A stretch of 64,000 nucleotides of DNA from Agaribacillus sp965228415 (GTDB taxonomy: Bacteria; Bacteroidota; Bacteroidia; Cytophagales; Cyclobacteriaceae): contig OZ245814.1 of assembly GCA_965228415.1 (NCBI GenBank), forward strand, positions 8,122,001 through 8,186,000, written 5' to 3'. Within the stretch, counting starts at the first letter, position 1; each line of letters opens with the position of its first letter. This document shows, one piece after another, positions 17,489 to 27,314 of this stretch. The notes under the pieces were generated by a model. It was not told the DNA's origin and did not search any database. It saw only the letters and a program-made list of their open reading frames with translations. The translations under genes and the position numbers were made by a program.

Positions 17489-18602
17489 ATGAATACATCA
17501 AAGCAATTTTCTCAAATTTTTCCAGCTTTCCGTTATCCACAAAAGTTATCTTACCTTTATTAGAAATTACTAATTCGATGATGTCATCTACCAGGTCTGC
17601 TACCTTATCCCAACCTTCACCTTGCTGGGTGTCAAGAGATAAAGTCCCGGAACTTTCGTTGAGGTAAGCGGTTTGATGGTAGTCCTTTTCCACCACCAGC
17701 ATTTGGTTACCCTTGCTATTCGCTGCCTCCCAAACAGGAATTACTCCAATAACGATCTTATTGGCAAGTCTCAATTTCTCCAGTCTGGCAATGATTTCAT
17801 TATCTTTATGTTGCATTTGCAAAGTCATCTCTGGCCAGACCTTTTTAGCAATTTCGCTACTGTTGAAATAGGCGAAGTTACCATTCAAACTGGCGACGAT
17901 CCCCTCCTCATATTGTGTTACTTTTCTAAAAAGGGTCTGCTGATCAGCAATTCCCAATAGGACTATTGGGAGGGTATTATTTTTAAAATAAGGTGCCAGC
18001 AATTTATCCAGGTGCCGGTAAAAGCCCTTTTGTCGCTCTTCCTGTATCGTCGATTCCTCTTTTCCAAAGCTACTGCTTACGCCCGGTTTTTGTCTGTCAG
18101 GGAATTGGAATTGCTCCTCATAGGATAATGGAAATGAGCCGTTGATAATTTCTTCCATGTCCGCCCCACTGGCTTTAAACAGCCTGGTTTTGTTATTGTC
18201 CAGCACCAATACAAAATATTCCTGCGACTGACTTTCGGCAAAGATCAGATCCCTTATCTCAAAACTGTAATCGACGATGACTTTTTTTGTTACCTCAAAT
18301 GGGAAGTGAACCACTTTACTGATATTTTTACTCACAAATATCCCAACGCCATCAGACCCCGTAGCAAATATTTCCCGGTCTGGTAGTTGATCCAGGTCAT
18401 TAATTAACCCATTGATGAGATTGTTTTGGTATTTAGCCCTCAGCATGGATTTTGCTTCCTTTATGGCATTTTTAATCATGAGCTTATTCTGATTCCGATC
18501 AGGTAGCTGCTTGTGTAAGGGAACGATAATAGAGATGCAAATACTGTCGTTTTCATGCGGATTTCCCCTTAATAGTTCGGCTGGATATTTTCCTGTTTTC
18601 AT
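17487..18602 (-). CDS. baeRF-type protein (bacterial archaeo-eukaryotic release factor-like)
   Basis: The ATG at 18602 is preferred (371 residues); a TTG at 18665 would add 21 residues. An N-terminal region with CISIIVPLHKQLPDRNQNKL (the family's SIYLPTH-like strand) is followed by a middle domain with the FVLVLDNNKTRLFKASGADMEEI pattern and a C-terminal domain ending VISNKGKITFVDNGKLEKF. This matches the baeRF superfamily, related to the eRF1/Pelota fold. Members sit in stress clusters next to Hsp20, USP and similar genes and are proposed to act on stalled ribosomes or as nucleases, unproven. A Crp/FNR-type site lies about 90 bases upstream. Confidence 0.7.
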   Translation of the reverse strand: MKTGKYPAELLRGNPHENDSICISIIVPLHKQLPDRNQNKLMIKNAIKEAKSMLRAKYQNNLINGLINDLDQLPDREIFATGSDGVGIFVSKNISKVVHFPFEVTKKVIVDYSFEIRDLIFAESQSQEYFVLVLDNNKTRLFKASGADMEEIINGSFPLSYEEQFQFPDRQKPGVSSSFGKEESTIQEERQKGFYRHLDKLLAPYFKNNTLPIVLLGIADQQTLFRKVTQYEEGIVASLNGNFAYFNSSEIAKKVWPEMTLQMQHKDNEIIARLEKLRLANKIVIGVIPVWEAANSKGNQMLVVEKDYHQTAYLNESSGTLSLDTQQGEGWDKVADLVDDIIELVISNKGKITFVDNGKLEKFEKIALMYS

Positions 18603-18687
18603 CTTAATGCCATCTGGTTTTGATAACTTTTTTGTGATTTTATTGATTTTAGGAATGTTATTCAATGAGGTAGATCAGGTATAAAAA

Positions 18688-18699
18688 TGATCGTGATCA
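18688..18699 (-). promoter_or_regulatory. Crp/FNR-type box (TGATCGTGATCA) upstream of baeRF
   Basis: Exact TGAT-N4-ATCA. No convincing -7 box at the usual distance. The rest of the 18.60-18.98 kb spacer, shared with the divergent GH16 gene, shows nothing else I can name. Confidence 0.45.
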
Positions 18700-18984
18700 A
18701 TGTTAAAAGCAAAATGCTCTGATCCCGAAGACTGTGAAATGATTATACCATAACACGCAATGGCATTTGTATCCGTGGGCCCCACTTTCATAAATGCAGG
18801 CCCGTCCGTTAAGCTTTGGTTATATCAAGGTCTTTAAAAAAAATTAAAAATGCCTTCAGGATTTTAATCATACCAGCCCTGCGCCTTCCTGAATAAAATA
18901 ACCTCAAATTTGAATAATATCACCCCGAAACTGATTGGGAATATGACAACATTTGCCTGACACACCATAAAACTATTAACCATA

Positions 18985-21507
18985 ATGAAAAAATCAGTTA
19001 ATATGAAGCTAACATTACAATCATTTATTTCAAGGTATAACCACAAGATCAGATACGCATTGCCTTTGATTTTGCCGGTGCTGGTGACGCTCAGTGTACA
19101 GGCACAGACCAATCTGGTGGTCAATGCCGACTTTGAAAACGGATCCACAGGATGGACCATTTGGGGGGGAGCCTCCCGGGTGCAGTCTAATGCGCATTCC
19201 GGGAGTTATGCTGTCAGCGCCGTTGACAACAGTGGTGCAAACCAGGTGATAACCGGCTTAACACCCAACACCACCTATCAGATATCAGGTTGGGCAAAAT
19301 CTTCTAACGGTTCCCCGGTCAATATTGGCGTCAAAGAACATGGTGGCAATGAAAAAAACAGGTCGATTACCAATACCGGCTATACCCGGATCTCTTTTAA
19401 ATTCACAACAGGACCTGCCAATACACATGCCAGAATTTATGTGTACAAGCCTCAGGGTGGCGGAGGCACAGGCTATGCCGACAACCTGGAGGTAGTTTTC
19501 CACTCGGAATCGCAATACGAACTTGTGTGGTCGGAAGAATTTAATGGCCAGGGGCCATTGAATGAAGATGACTGGAATTTTGAATATGGCTTTAAGAGAA
19601 ATCGAGAGTTGCAGTGGTATCAACAGGATAATGCTTTTCAGGATGGCGGGAACCTTGTCATTGAAGCCAGAAGGGAAACTTTCCCAAATCCATGGTATGA
19701 CTCAACTTCTACCGACTGGAAGAAATCAAGAGAATTTGTCAACTATACCTCAGCTAGTGTGAGTACAAACAGAAAGCATTTCTGGGAATATGGAAGGTTT
19801 GAGGTGAGGGCTAAGATTACCAACCTGAAGGGTACGTGGCCGGCTATCTGGACTCTGGGCACGCAATGTGAATGGCCCTCGAGTGGTGAGGTCGATATTA
19901 TGGAGAATTATGGCGGTAAGATCCTCGCCAATTATGCCTGGGGCAGCAACACCAGATGGAAGGGCGTGTGGGATGCATCTAGCAAGCCAGTGGATAGTTT
20001 TGATCCCAACTGGGTAGATAGTTTTCATGTCTGGACCCTTGACTGGGATAAAAATCGTATGACTATCTATGTCGACGACATTTTGCTAAATACCGTTGAC
20101 CTAAGCAAAACAATAAATGGAACCGCCAAATGCCCCGGACAAAATCCTTTCAAGCAGCCACATTACCTTATACTTAACCTGGCAATCGGAAGCAATGGCG
20201 GTGACCCTTCCGGCACACAGTTTCCAACCCAATACCTTGTAGACTATGTGCGCGTTTACCAGCTGCCTGGTGGCGTCCCGTGTCCTCCCGTCGCCAATGC
20301 AAATGGTCCGTACACTAGTGACGCATTGGCAGACGACGACGATGATGACGATGACGACGACGACGACGACGACGATGATGACGATGATGACGATGATGAC
20401 GATGATGACGACGATGATGATGACGACGATGATGATGACGATGATGATGACGACGACGATGATGATGACGACAATGAGGGAGCAATCCATTTCAGCAGCG
20501 AGGGGTCCAGTGACCCTGATGGTACCATCGTTTCATATTTCTGGAATTTTGGTGATGGAAATACCAGTGATTTAGCCAACCCTTCCCATGCTTATTCGGA
20601 GGTAGGTATATACACGGTGACCCTGATTGTTACCGACAACCAGGGAGAAATACATACTGACCAAACAACGGCTACGGTAGCAACACCCGGTAGTACCAAA
20701 TTTTATAAGGTAGTAAACAAAACGAATGACCTGCAGCTAAGGCCACAAAATGCAAACGACGACGCAGAAATGATTCATACCGTTGCGAGCGATACAACCC
20801 ATTGGGTGCATTGGGAGGTGATTGAAACAGACAGCGGCTATTTCCACTTTAAGAATAGAGAAACCGGGAAGTATTTTCGTCCCTCCAGCGGTGATGTCGG
20901 TGCACGCATGCAGCAAAAGCCAGCTTCTGTGCAAGACAATTGGACGCAATGGAAACTGCAAGATACGGGAGATGGTTATGCGCATATTGTGAATCGCGAA
21001 ATTGATAAAAAAATAAGGATCATATCCACAAGCAGTAGTAACCCTTACATCGAAGTAACCAGCAGCGCTGCTACCGGTATATGGACAAGGTGGAAGCTGG
21101 TAATAGCCGAAATCGTGGCCAATGAAAATGATGATGATGACGACGACGATGATGATGACGACGATAACGCAAGGCGTTCAAAAGGACCTTCCACTGATGA
21201 GAAAGGGCATGTTTCAGGAAACCTGAAGGGATATAAACTCTTTGCAAGTTATCCGAATCCTTTTAGTGACAAGACCACGATCCATTTTTCTTTGCCAAAC
21301 GATGAAATTGTGCATATGTCCATTTACAATTCGTTAGGCCAGATTGTTCATACGCTTATCCCGGGGGTTGCGCATAAGCCGGGTGTCTACACCTATGACT
21401 GGAGGGGAGACAGTAATGAGGGCAAAGCGATGCCAAATAGTATTTATTTTATAAAGATAAAGGCAGGTACTTTTCAAGCCACAAGCAGAGCGATACTTAT
21501 AAAGTAA
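18985..21507 (+). CDS. Secreted multidomain GH16 beta-glucanase with PKD, lectin-like and T9SS domains and poly-Asp tracts
   Basis: 840 residues. A signal peptide ends near VQAQ (about residue 40). A CBM4/9-like carbohydrate-binding domain (about 42-170) precedes a GH16 catalytic domain (about 175-430) with active-site motif E302-V-D304-I-M-E307, consistent with endo-beta-1,3- or 1,3/1,4-glucanase (laminarinase) activity. A PKD domain (about 432-570) is split by 47 consecutive Asp (450-496). A ricin-type/beta-trefoil-like region follows (about 572-710), then a second 12-Asp tract (716-727) and a type A T9SS sorting domain (YPNPFSDKTTIHFSL to the C-terminus). It probably cleaves algal or fungal beta-glucan at the cell surface. 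The hybrid sensor gene downstream probably controls it. Confidence 0.92.
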   Translation: MKKSVNMKLTLQSFISRYNHKIRYALPLILPVLVTLSVQAQTNLVVNADFENGSTGWTIWGGASRVQSNAHSGSYAVSAVDNSGANQVITGLTPNTTYQISGWAKSSNGSPVNIGVKEHGGNEKNRSITNTGYTRISFKFTTGPANTHARIYVYKPQGGGGTGYADNLEVVFHSESQYELVWSEEFNGQGPLNEDDWNFEYGFKRNRELQWYQQDNAFQDGGNLVIEARRETFPNPWYDSTSTDWKKSREFVNYTSASVSTNRKHFWEYGRFEVRAKITNLKGTWPAIWTLGTQCEWPSSGEVDIMENYGGKILANYAWGSNTRWKGVWDASSKPVDSFDPNWVDSFHVWTLDWDKNRMTIYVDDILLNTVDLSKTINGTAKCPGQNPFKQPHYLILNLAIGSNGGDPSGTQFPTQYLVDYVRVYQLPGGVPCPPVANANGPYTSDALADDDDDDDDDDDDDDDDDDDDDDDDDDDDDDDDDDDDDDDDDDDDDDDNEGAIHFSSEGSSDPDGTIVSYFWNFGDGNTSDLANPSHAYSEVGIYTVTLIVTDNQGEIHTDQTTATVATPGSTKFYKVVNKTNDLQLRPQNANDDAEMIHTVASDTTHWVHWEVIETDSGYFHFKNRETGKYFRPSSGDVGARMQQKPASVQDNWTQWKLQDTGDGYAHIVNREIDKKIRIISTSSSNPYIEVTSSAATGIWTRWKLVIAEIVANENDDDDDDDDDDDDNARRSKGPSTDEKGHVSGNLKGYKLFASYPNPFSDKTTIHFSLPNDEIVHMSIYNSLGQIVHTLIPGVAHKPGVYTYDWRGDSNEGKAMPNSIYFIKIKAGTFQATSRAILIK
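20332..20472 (+). repeat. 47-codon Asp (GAY) tract inside the PKD domain
   Basis: 141 bases made only of GAC and GAT codons in mixed order, encoding 47 consecutive aspartates between NGPYTSDALA and NEGAIHFSS. The interrupted protein sequence is otherwise one PKD domain (VANANGPY ... DPDGTIVSYFWNFGDG). The mixed codons argue against a fresh slippage event and for protein-level selection. Confidence 0.9.
21130..21165 (+). repeat. 12-codon Asp (GAY) tract before the T9SS domain
   Basis: A second run of mixed GAT/GAC codons, 12 aspartates, in the linker between the lectin-like region and the sorting domain. Confidence 0.85.
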
Positions 21508-21986
21508 AGCAATGGCGGCTTACCTGCCTACTGAAAAATTAATCTGTCAGGGGGCTAAACCTTTGGCAGGTTAATTTAATGAAATATCCGACAGTTGACA
21601 TGGCGAAATGTTCCAGTCAGACCGGATTTCACAACACTTATATCATTCCCCTAACATCAACCATATCTAACCACTGTACCCCACCTTCCCAAACCAACCG
21701 TGATCGCATGATGCGCCGAACGGGTTATGAAGCCATCCCGCCATGGCTTTGAAGACCTCCAACCTATTTAGCCGCCGGTCCCTGTGGTTATCGCTGGACC
21801 AATCTGCATGCCAGGCCATTTCTTTTACCCTATAAGAATCAACAACCTTTGGGGGTAAAACCACTTATGCTAATTTTTTTAGCAGAAGAATTTATTGGAT
21901 CAGCTTACAAATTAATGGTTAGATTATTAAATTGAATTAGAATGACCAAAACATGTTGGTTCTGATTTTATAGAACCCTGATTAAA
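21508..21986. other. 479-base spacer between GH16 and HTCS genes
   Basis: No gene supported. A weak 7-base stem (ACCTGCC at about 21523 with GGCAGGT at about 21566) lies after the glucanase stop. An AT-rich stretch in the last 100 bases probably carries the sensor promoter. Confidence 0.5.
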
Positions 21987-24900
21987 ATGAAATTAAGGCT
22001 ATTTTTTATTTTACTTTTAATTTGCTGTAAAAATGGATATGCACAATTTGATTATCTGACAACCGAGGAGGGTTTACCCCATGGGGAAGTGACCGCCATT
22101 ATCCAGGATCACCAGGGGTTTATCTGGTTTGGAACGAGGTCAGGACTTTATAGATACGACGGCTATGGCTTTAAGACATTTGCCCCCCAAAAAGATAGTC
22201 TTTCTTCCCTTAGAGGTAATTTGATTGAGTCTTTGTTTCTCGACAATAATGGCTTTATCTGGATAGGAACTAAATCGGATGGCGTAAGCAGGTTTGATCC
22301 TAAAAATCAAACTTTTCTTCATTTACAACACGATGATGACAATCAAAAAAGTATAAGTGGTAACAGGATTGTGTTCATTAGTCAGGATCATGAGGGCAAT
22401 TTATGGTTTGCCAGCAGGTCAAACGGCTTAAATAAATTAGTATGGGATCATGTTGGCAATTCCTATGCCTTTGACAGGTATCTTCCGGGTATTGAAGTAA
22501 ACAGTTTTTACATTGATCAGGAAGGGATTTTTTGGCTGGCCACCGAAAATACGGGATTATTCAGGTTTGATCCCGAAAGCGGGCAATTTGAGAATATCAT
22601 TAACAAACTGGGTGTCAGAGCAATTGTTGCGGACAGGAATGAGGAATACCTCTGGTTTGGTACCTGGACAAAAGGCCTTTTCAGAGCACCGTTTCGTCAG
22701 TTAAGAAAAGGTAATTATGCGTTTGTTAATTATAAAAGTGATAAGGATAAAGGCCTGAGCGCCGATGCGATTTTTTCGCTATATTTTGACAGAGATGACG
22801 ATTTATGGATAGGCACCTGGGGTGGAGGGTTGAAAAAATACTTGCCTGAAACAGATCAATTCCAGGGTTTTAGAAAGGACTACTTTTCCTCAAATAGCCT
22901 GTCTCATGACATTGTTTTGTCAATATATGAGGATAACATGGGCATGTTATGGGTGGGCACCAATGGAGGAGGCGTCAATAAAATGGACAAAAAAAGAAAA
23001 AAATTCCACCATCTTTCTTTTGATCCATTTAATCAGAATAGTTTAAGCAGTGAGCACGTTCTTTCCATATTCAAGTCCGGTAACCAGGCCTGGATAGGAT
23101 TAAATAACGGGGGGCTTAATAAGGTAACCTTTCGCTCAAAGCTGGATTATACCATTACCAGGTATTCCTCCATTTTAAATAATTTTTATCATGCCGCAAA
23201 CAATATTTCCGCTGTTCTTAAAGACAGCGAACATAACTTCTGGATAGGCGACCTGGATCATGGGTTATTTTTTTGCAAAGGAGACGAGCCGGCATCCTGC
23301 CGGGGATTGTTGCATTTTCTTCCGGATGCCGGACAATTTGGAATAAAGGGAAGAAAGATAACCAGGGTCTTTGAAGATTCTGGTAAGAATATTTGGATCG
23401 GTACGCAACGGGATGGGTTGATGCGGGTTGAAAAAGGGGAAAACGGGAATTTGAAAGGATTTATTAAATATCGGTTTGAAGCTGTCGAACCCAACGATTT
23501 GGGTCATAGCAGGATTACCTCAATTGCGGAGGATAGATCCGGTTTTTTATGGGTAGGTACGTTTGGAGGACTCTATAGATTGGGTCCAGCCCTCGAAAAG
23601 AAATTGTCAGGTGATCTTGTTGAGGCGGATCAAATGGTATATTTTAAGAACCATATTATTAGTGCAATTTATTTTGATGAACAGGATAATTTATGGATTG
23701 GAACCCCTGATGGACTCATCGAAGTGACTTTTGAACAAGGCACCCGGTCCATTAAAGCTCATAAATTTAAACAAGGCCTAACCAGTAATATTATAAAAAG
23801 TATTGTTGGCGATGATAATGGCAAAATATGGGTTTCCACCAATGGCGGGATAAGCCAGGTTACCGCGGACAGTGGCGATGTCAGAAATTATGACCGCTCG
23901 GATGGCTTAAAGAACTCCTTGTTTTCTCACGATTGTGTATTCAAGGATGCGGAGGGTTGGTTATACTTCGGTGGTCATAAAGGTGTTTCCTATTTTCATC
24001 CCGATAGTATCATCGACAATCTTCAAAAACCTCAGCTCGCTTTTACTAATCTATATGTAAACGGAAACCAGGAGGTAAAGGTAGGGGAAACCTATTTTGG
24101 AGCAATGCTATTACCACAGGCTATCAATTATATAGATGCGTTATCTTTAAATCATAAAATTCGCGAGATTACCCTGGAATTTTCCTCTTTTGATTTTGTA
24201 GCCAATAATAATCTTCTTTACAAGTATAAAATAGAAGGTTACCACGATGACTGGATAAATATAGGAACGCAACGGTCAATAGCTATCAATAACCTTTCCA
24301 GTGGCGAATATGAGATAAAAGTAAACGCTGCGAACGGGGATGGCTACTGGAATAAGCAGGGAATAAGTATGAAGCTTGACATCATACCTGCGCCCTGGAA
24401 AACCTGGTGGGCCTATGCCTCATATTTCGCCGTGGTATTGCTTATAATATTTTTTATGTTACGCACGATCATTTTGCAAAACAACCTTCGTAACAGGTTA
24501 AAGCTGATAAAATTTCAACGAGAAAAGGAGCTCGAACTCAACGATCTGAAGTTAAGGTTTTTTACCAATATCTCCCATGAGCTGAGGACACCGCTTACGT
24601 TGATAAAAGGGCCTCTCCAGGACCTGATGTCTTTGGAGAACTCCAGCAATTTTGCGAAAGACAAATACAGGTTGATGTCAAGAAGCGTAAACAGATTGTT
24701 AAAGTTGGTAAATCAACTCCTGGAGTTTCGGAAAGTTGAAACCGAAAACATGGTTTTAAAGATCGGTAGATATGATATTATTGAATTTTGTAAGGAGGTC
24801 TTTGCCTCATTTGATGATCTCGCCAATGAAAAGAAACTAATATTTAGCTTCCTTCATAACGTTCCCGCTTTTCACCTTTACTTTGACAGGGAAAAGGTAG

Positions 24901-26144
24901 AAACGATCTGTTACAACCTCTTGTCAAATGCCATTAAGTTTTCCCCCGAAAAGGAAAAGGTTACGGTTACCCTGAAAGCTCCTGTTGATCAGGGCGAATA
25001 TTTTGAAATTGTGGTAGCAGATAGTGGCAAGGGGATTGCTCCGGGCGATATCAACCGGATTTTTGATCGATTTTACCAGGGTAAAGACAGTATTGACAAC
25101 AATACCGGATCAGGTGTCGGATTAGCATTGGTAAAGCGGTTAATAACGTTGCACGGTGGCACCATTCAAGTCGAAAGTGTATTGGGAAAAGGGAGCAAAT
25201 TCATTGTGCGGTTACCCGCTGATAACAACTGGTTTCGTCAACTCGATAATTGTCAGGTAGTGGAAGATCCGGACGAAAAGACTGGTTCCGATCGCAACGA
25301 AGACCGGGATTATTTGCATGACGTCGACCATAACCCGGAAATCACTGGGCAAAGTGACATCCATTCGGACACCAATGTCATGATGTTGGTGGAAGATAAT
25401 CTGGATTTGAGATACTACTTGAAAACGCTGTTTGATAAAGATTTTGATGTGGTAGAGGCAAAGGATGGAAATGAGGGGCTTGATAAAGTTAGTCGTTTAA
25501 TTCCCGATGTCATTATCAGTGATATTATGATGCCGGAAATGGATGGCATCGAATTTTGTCGCCGCGTTAAGAATGATGTGAAAACATCTCATATTCCTAT
25601 TATTTTATTAACGGCTAAAACAGCTACTGAAAGTCAGGTGACGGGCATAAAAACTGGTGCCGATGACTATATTGGCAAACCATTTAATCCTGAGATACTA
25701 AAAGCCAAGGTGAATGGCCTGTTGAAAAACAGGTCGAAACTGATGCAATATTTTAAAAAGCAAGTAATACTACAACCTTCTGAAATACCGGGTGGAGATG
25801 GAGAAGAGGAATTTCTCAGGGGTGCTGTGAAAATAGTTGAACAAAACATAAACAATCCCGCTTTTACGATGCAGGATATGCTTGAAGCAATGGGTATGAG
25901 CCAGCCCACCTTATACCGGAAACTGAAGGCCCTTACAGGCTATTCTATTACGCAGTTTATTCGCTCCGTTAGGTTAAAAAGAGCTGCCCAAATGCTGCAA
26001 ACCGGGAAATACAATATTTCAGATGCTGCCTATAGTTCGGGTTTTAATGACCTGAAACATTTTAGGAAGAGCTTTCAAAAACAATATGGCATGACACCCA
26101 CGGAATATAAGACAGCAAATGGTCAAAAAGGAACAAAGGAATAG
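21987..26144 (+). CDS. Hybrid two-component system sensor/regulator (HTCS)
   Basis: 1385 residues in one chain. A signal sequence is followed by a two-propeller periplasmic sensor built of repeated GFIWFGTRSGLYRYD / LWIGTWGGGLKKY blades (about 22-720), a Y_Y_Y domain (about 725-800), one transmembrane helix (about 807-830), a HisKA domain with phosphoacceptor His864 (ISHELRTPLTL) and HATPase (DSGKGI, GSGVGLALVKRL). The receiver has Asp1179 (ISDIMMPEMDG), and an AraC-type DNA-binding domain occupies the last 110 residues. Such proteins sense oligosaccharides and activate polysaccharide-utilisation genes. Its position after the GH16 gene suggests a beta-glucan cue. Confidence 0.95.
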   Translation: MKLRLFFILLLICCKNGYAQFDYLTTEEGLPHGEVTAIIQDHQGFIWFGTRSGLYRYDGYGFKTFAPQKDSLSSLRGNLIESLFLDNNGFIWIGTKSDGVSRFDPKNQTFLHLQHDDDNQKSISGNRIVFISQDHEGNLWFASRSNGLNKLVWDHVGNSYAFDRYLPGIEVNSFYIDQEGIFWLATENTGLFRFDPESGQFENIINKLGVRAIVADRNEEYLWFGTWTKGLFRAPFRQLRKGNYAFVNYKSDKDKGLSADAIFSLYFDRDDDLWIGTWGGGLKKYLPETDQFQGFRKDYFSSNSLSHDIVLSIYEDNMGMLWVGTNGGGVNKMDKKRKKFHHLSFDPFNQNSLSSEHVLSIFKSGNQAWIGLNNGGLNKVTFRSKLDYTITRYSSILNNFYHAANNISAVLKDSEHNFWIGDLDHGLFFCKGDEPASCRGLLHFLPDAGQFGIKGRKITRVFEDSGKNIWIGTQRDGLMRVEKGENGNLKGFIKYRFEAVEPNDLGHSRITSIAEDRSGFLWVGTFGGLYRLGPALEKKLSGDLVEADQMVYFKNHIISAIYFDEQDNLWIGTPDGLIEVTFEQGTRSIKAHKFKQGLTSNIIKSIVGDDNGKIWVSTNGGISQVTADSGDVRNYDRSDGLKNSLFSHDCVFKDAEGWLYFGGHKGVSYFHPDSIIDNLQKPQLAFTNLYVNGNQEVKVGETYFGAMLLPQAINYIDALSLNHKIREITLEFSSFDFVANNNLLYKYKIEGYHDDWINIGTQRSIAINNLSSGEYEIKVNAANGDGYWNKQGISMKLDIIPAPWKTWWAYASYFAVVLLIIFFMLRTIILQNNLRNRLKLIKFQREKELELNDLKLRFFTNISHELRTPLTLIKGPLQDLMSLENSSNFAKDKYRLMSRSVNRLLKLVNQLLEFRKVETENMVLKIGRYDIIEFCKEVFASFDDLANEKKLIFSFLHNVPAFHLYFDREKVETICYNLLSNAIKFSPEKEKVTVTLKAPVDQGEYFEIVVADSGKGIAPGDINRIFDRFYQGKDSIDNNTGSGVGLALVKRLITLHGGTIQVESVLGKGSKFIVRLPADNNWFRQLDNCQVVEDPDEKTGSDRNEDRDYLHDVDHNPEITGQSDIHSDTNVMMLVEDNLDLRYYLKTLFDKDFDVVEAKDGNEGLDKVSRLIPDVIISDIMMPEMDGIEFCRRVKNDVKTSHIPIILLTAKTATESQVTGIKTGADDYIGKPFNPEILKAKVNGLLKNRSKLMQYFKKQVILQPSEIPGGDGEEEFLRGAVKIVEQNINNPAFTMQDMLEAMGMSQPTLYRKLKALTGYSITQFIRSVRLKRAAQMLQTGKYNISDAAYSSGFNDLKHFRKSFQKQYGMTPTEYKTANGQKGTKE

Positions 26145-26197
26145 TCGGTGAACCCAGCCAAAGACGATGAAATTTGGCATGAAATCATCGGCTTGCA

Positions 26198-26240
26198 TGA
26201 CCGCAATCATTTTCATTGGGTATCGCTGGCACTAAGTTTA
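26198..26240 (+). promoter_or_regulatory. Near-match Crp/FNR box (TGACCGCAATCA) with -7-like box
   Basis: One mismatch to TGAT-N4-ATCA at 26198-26209. TAAGTTTA (one mismatch to TAnnTTTG) at 26233-26240 puts the site about 40 bp upstream of the inferred start point of the antiporter gene. Confidence 0.3.
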
Positions 26241-26269
26241 CAAAAATAATTAAACATCTTCTTTTGGCT

Positions 26270-27208
26270 ATGTTTGAATTATTTTTGTTGTTGATCGGAT
26301 TGCTGGGCTTATGGCTTGGAACGGAAATAATTATTAAATCAGCGCTGACTATTGCGGATTACTATCAATTTTCCCAGGTCTTTATTGGATTGACGATTCT
26401 GGCCGTTGGCACTGATTTGCCTGAAATGGTTATTTCCATCAATGGCTCTATCCAGCAGCTCGAAGGAGTCTATACCTCCGGTGTAATATTTGGTAATGCG
26501 TTAGGCAGTTGTTTGAGCCAGTTGGGACTTGTGTTGGGTGTGGCTGGATGGTTTGGCTACTTGTCGCTCACCAAAAAGCAAATTAAACAGGATGGTATTG
26601 TATTAATCGGATCGGTTATTTTGCTTTTTTTAACTGCCATGGATGGTACAGTGTCAAGGACTGAAGGAGTAACCTTGATGCTGGTATACCTTATTTACTA
26701 TTTTAGTCTGTTACATCGGGAGAAAGTAAATGCCAAGATTAGAAAAAGCGTAAAGGGAGCCATTGGGTATAGTTTATTGCTTTTGTTGGGAGGTATTGTC
26801 ATCGTCATTGCCACTTCCGGCCTGGTAGTTGATAACGCGTTGGCATTGGCGGAGCGGTGGCAGGTAAAACAGTCGTTGGTGGCAATAATTATTATTGGCC
26901 CGGGCTCCAGTTTGCCGGAGTTGGCGCTATCTGTCGGTGCCATCATGAAAAAAGCAGCCGGACTCTCCGTAGGCAACCTGATTGGTAGCAATATCTTTGA
27001 CGCTTTGATGCCGGTGGGTGTTGGTGCGGCTATCAGTCCGCTGGTAGTAAATCAAAAACTGGTTTACGTGGAGGTAAGTATATTATTTGTTTTATCGTTT
27101 TTGGTATTGCTTTTTTTTATGCGTCGAAAGGGCTTACAGAAAAAGGAATCCGCAGCTTTGCTGGTCTTCTATTTCCTGTTTGTTATGTATAAGTTGATGG
27201 AACAGTAG
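26270..27208 (+). CDS. CaCA-family cation antiporter (Na+/Ca2+ exchanger-like)
   Basis: The ATG at 26270 is preferred to the TTG at 26216. About 312 residues, ten or so transmembrane helices with the inverted pair of alpha-repeats that define the family: GLTILAVGTDLPEMVISI in the first half and IIGPGSSLPELALSVG in the second, followed by GNLIGSNIFDAL. It exchanges Ca2+ or K+ against Na+ or H+ across the inner membrane. The first repeat has Asp where Ser is usual (GTD-LPE), and the second has GPGSSLPE. Both keep the essential Glu. Confidence 0.9.
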   Translation: MFELFLLLIGLLGLWLGTEIIIKSALTIADYYQFSQVFIGLTILAVGTDLPEMVISINGSIQQLEGVYTSGVIFGNALGSCLSQLGLVLGVAGWFGYLSLTKKQIKQDGIVLIGSVILLFLTAMDGTVSRTEGVTLMLVYLIYYFSLLHREKVNAKIRKSVKGAIGYSLLLLLGGIVIVIATSGLVVDNALALAERWQVKQSLVAIIIIGPGSSLPELALSVGAIMKKAAGLSVGNLIGSNIFDALMPVGVGAAISPLVVNQKLVYVEVSILFVLSFLVLLFFMRRKGLQKKESAALLVFYFLFVMYKLMEQ

Positions 27209-27314
27209 CGCTTTTAGATGAAAGGATGAGATACAACTATGATACCTAAAACCAATAGTAAAGTTTATTTGATTCATTTTAGATCCCAGGATCTGTTATA
27301 AAACTCAATATAGA

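Noticed and set aside
20246..20579. Long ORFs in other frames across the GAY repeat (poly-Ser, poly-Met/Thr and poly-Ile/Val products)
   Set aside because: They are read-outs of the GAC/GAT repeat in wrong frames. The poly-Asp frame is fixed by the flanking GH16 and PKD sequence.
21667..21864. 65-codon minus-strand ORF between the GH16 and sensor genes
   Set aside because: It has no recognisable motif, an odd Trp/His-rich composition and no operon context. It is treated as chance.
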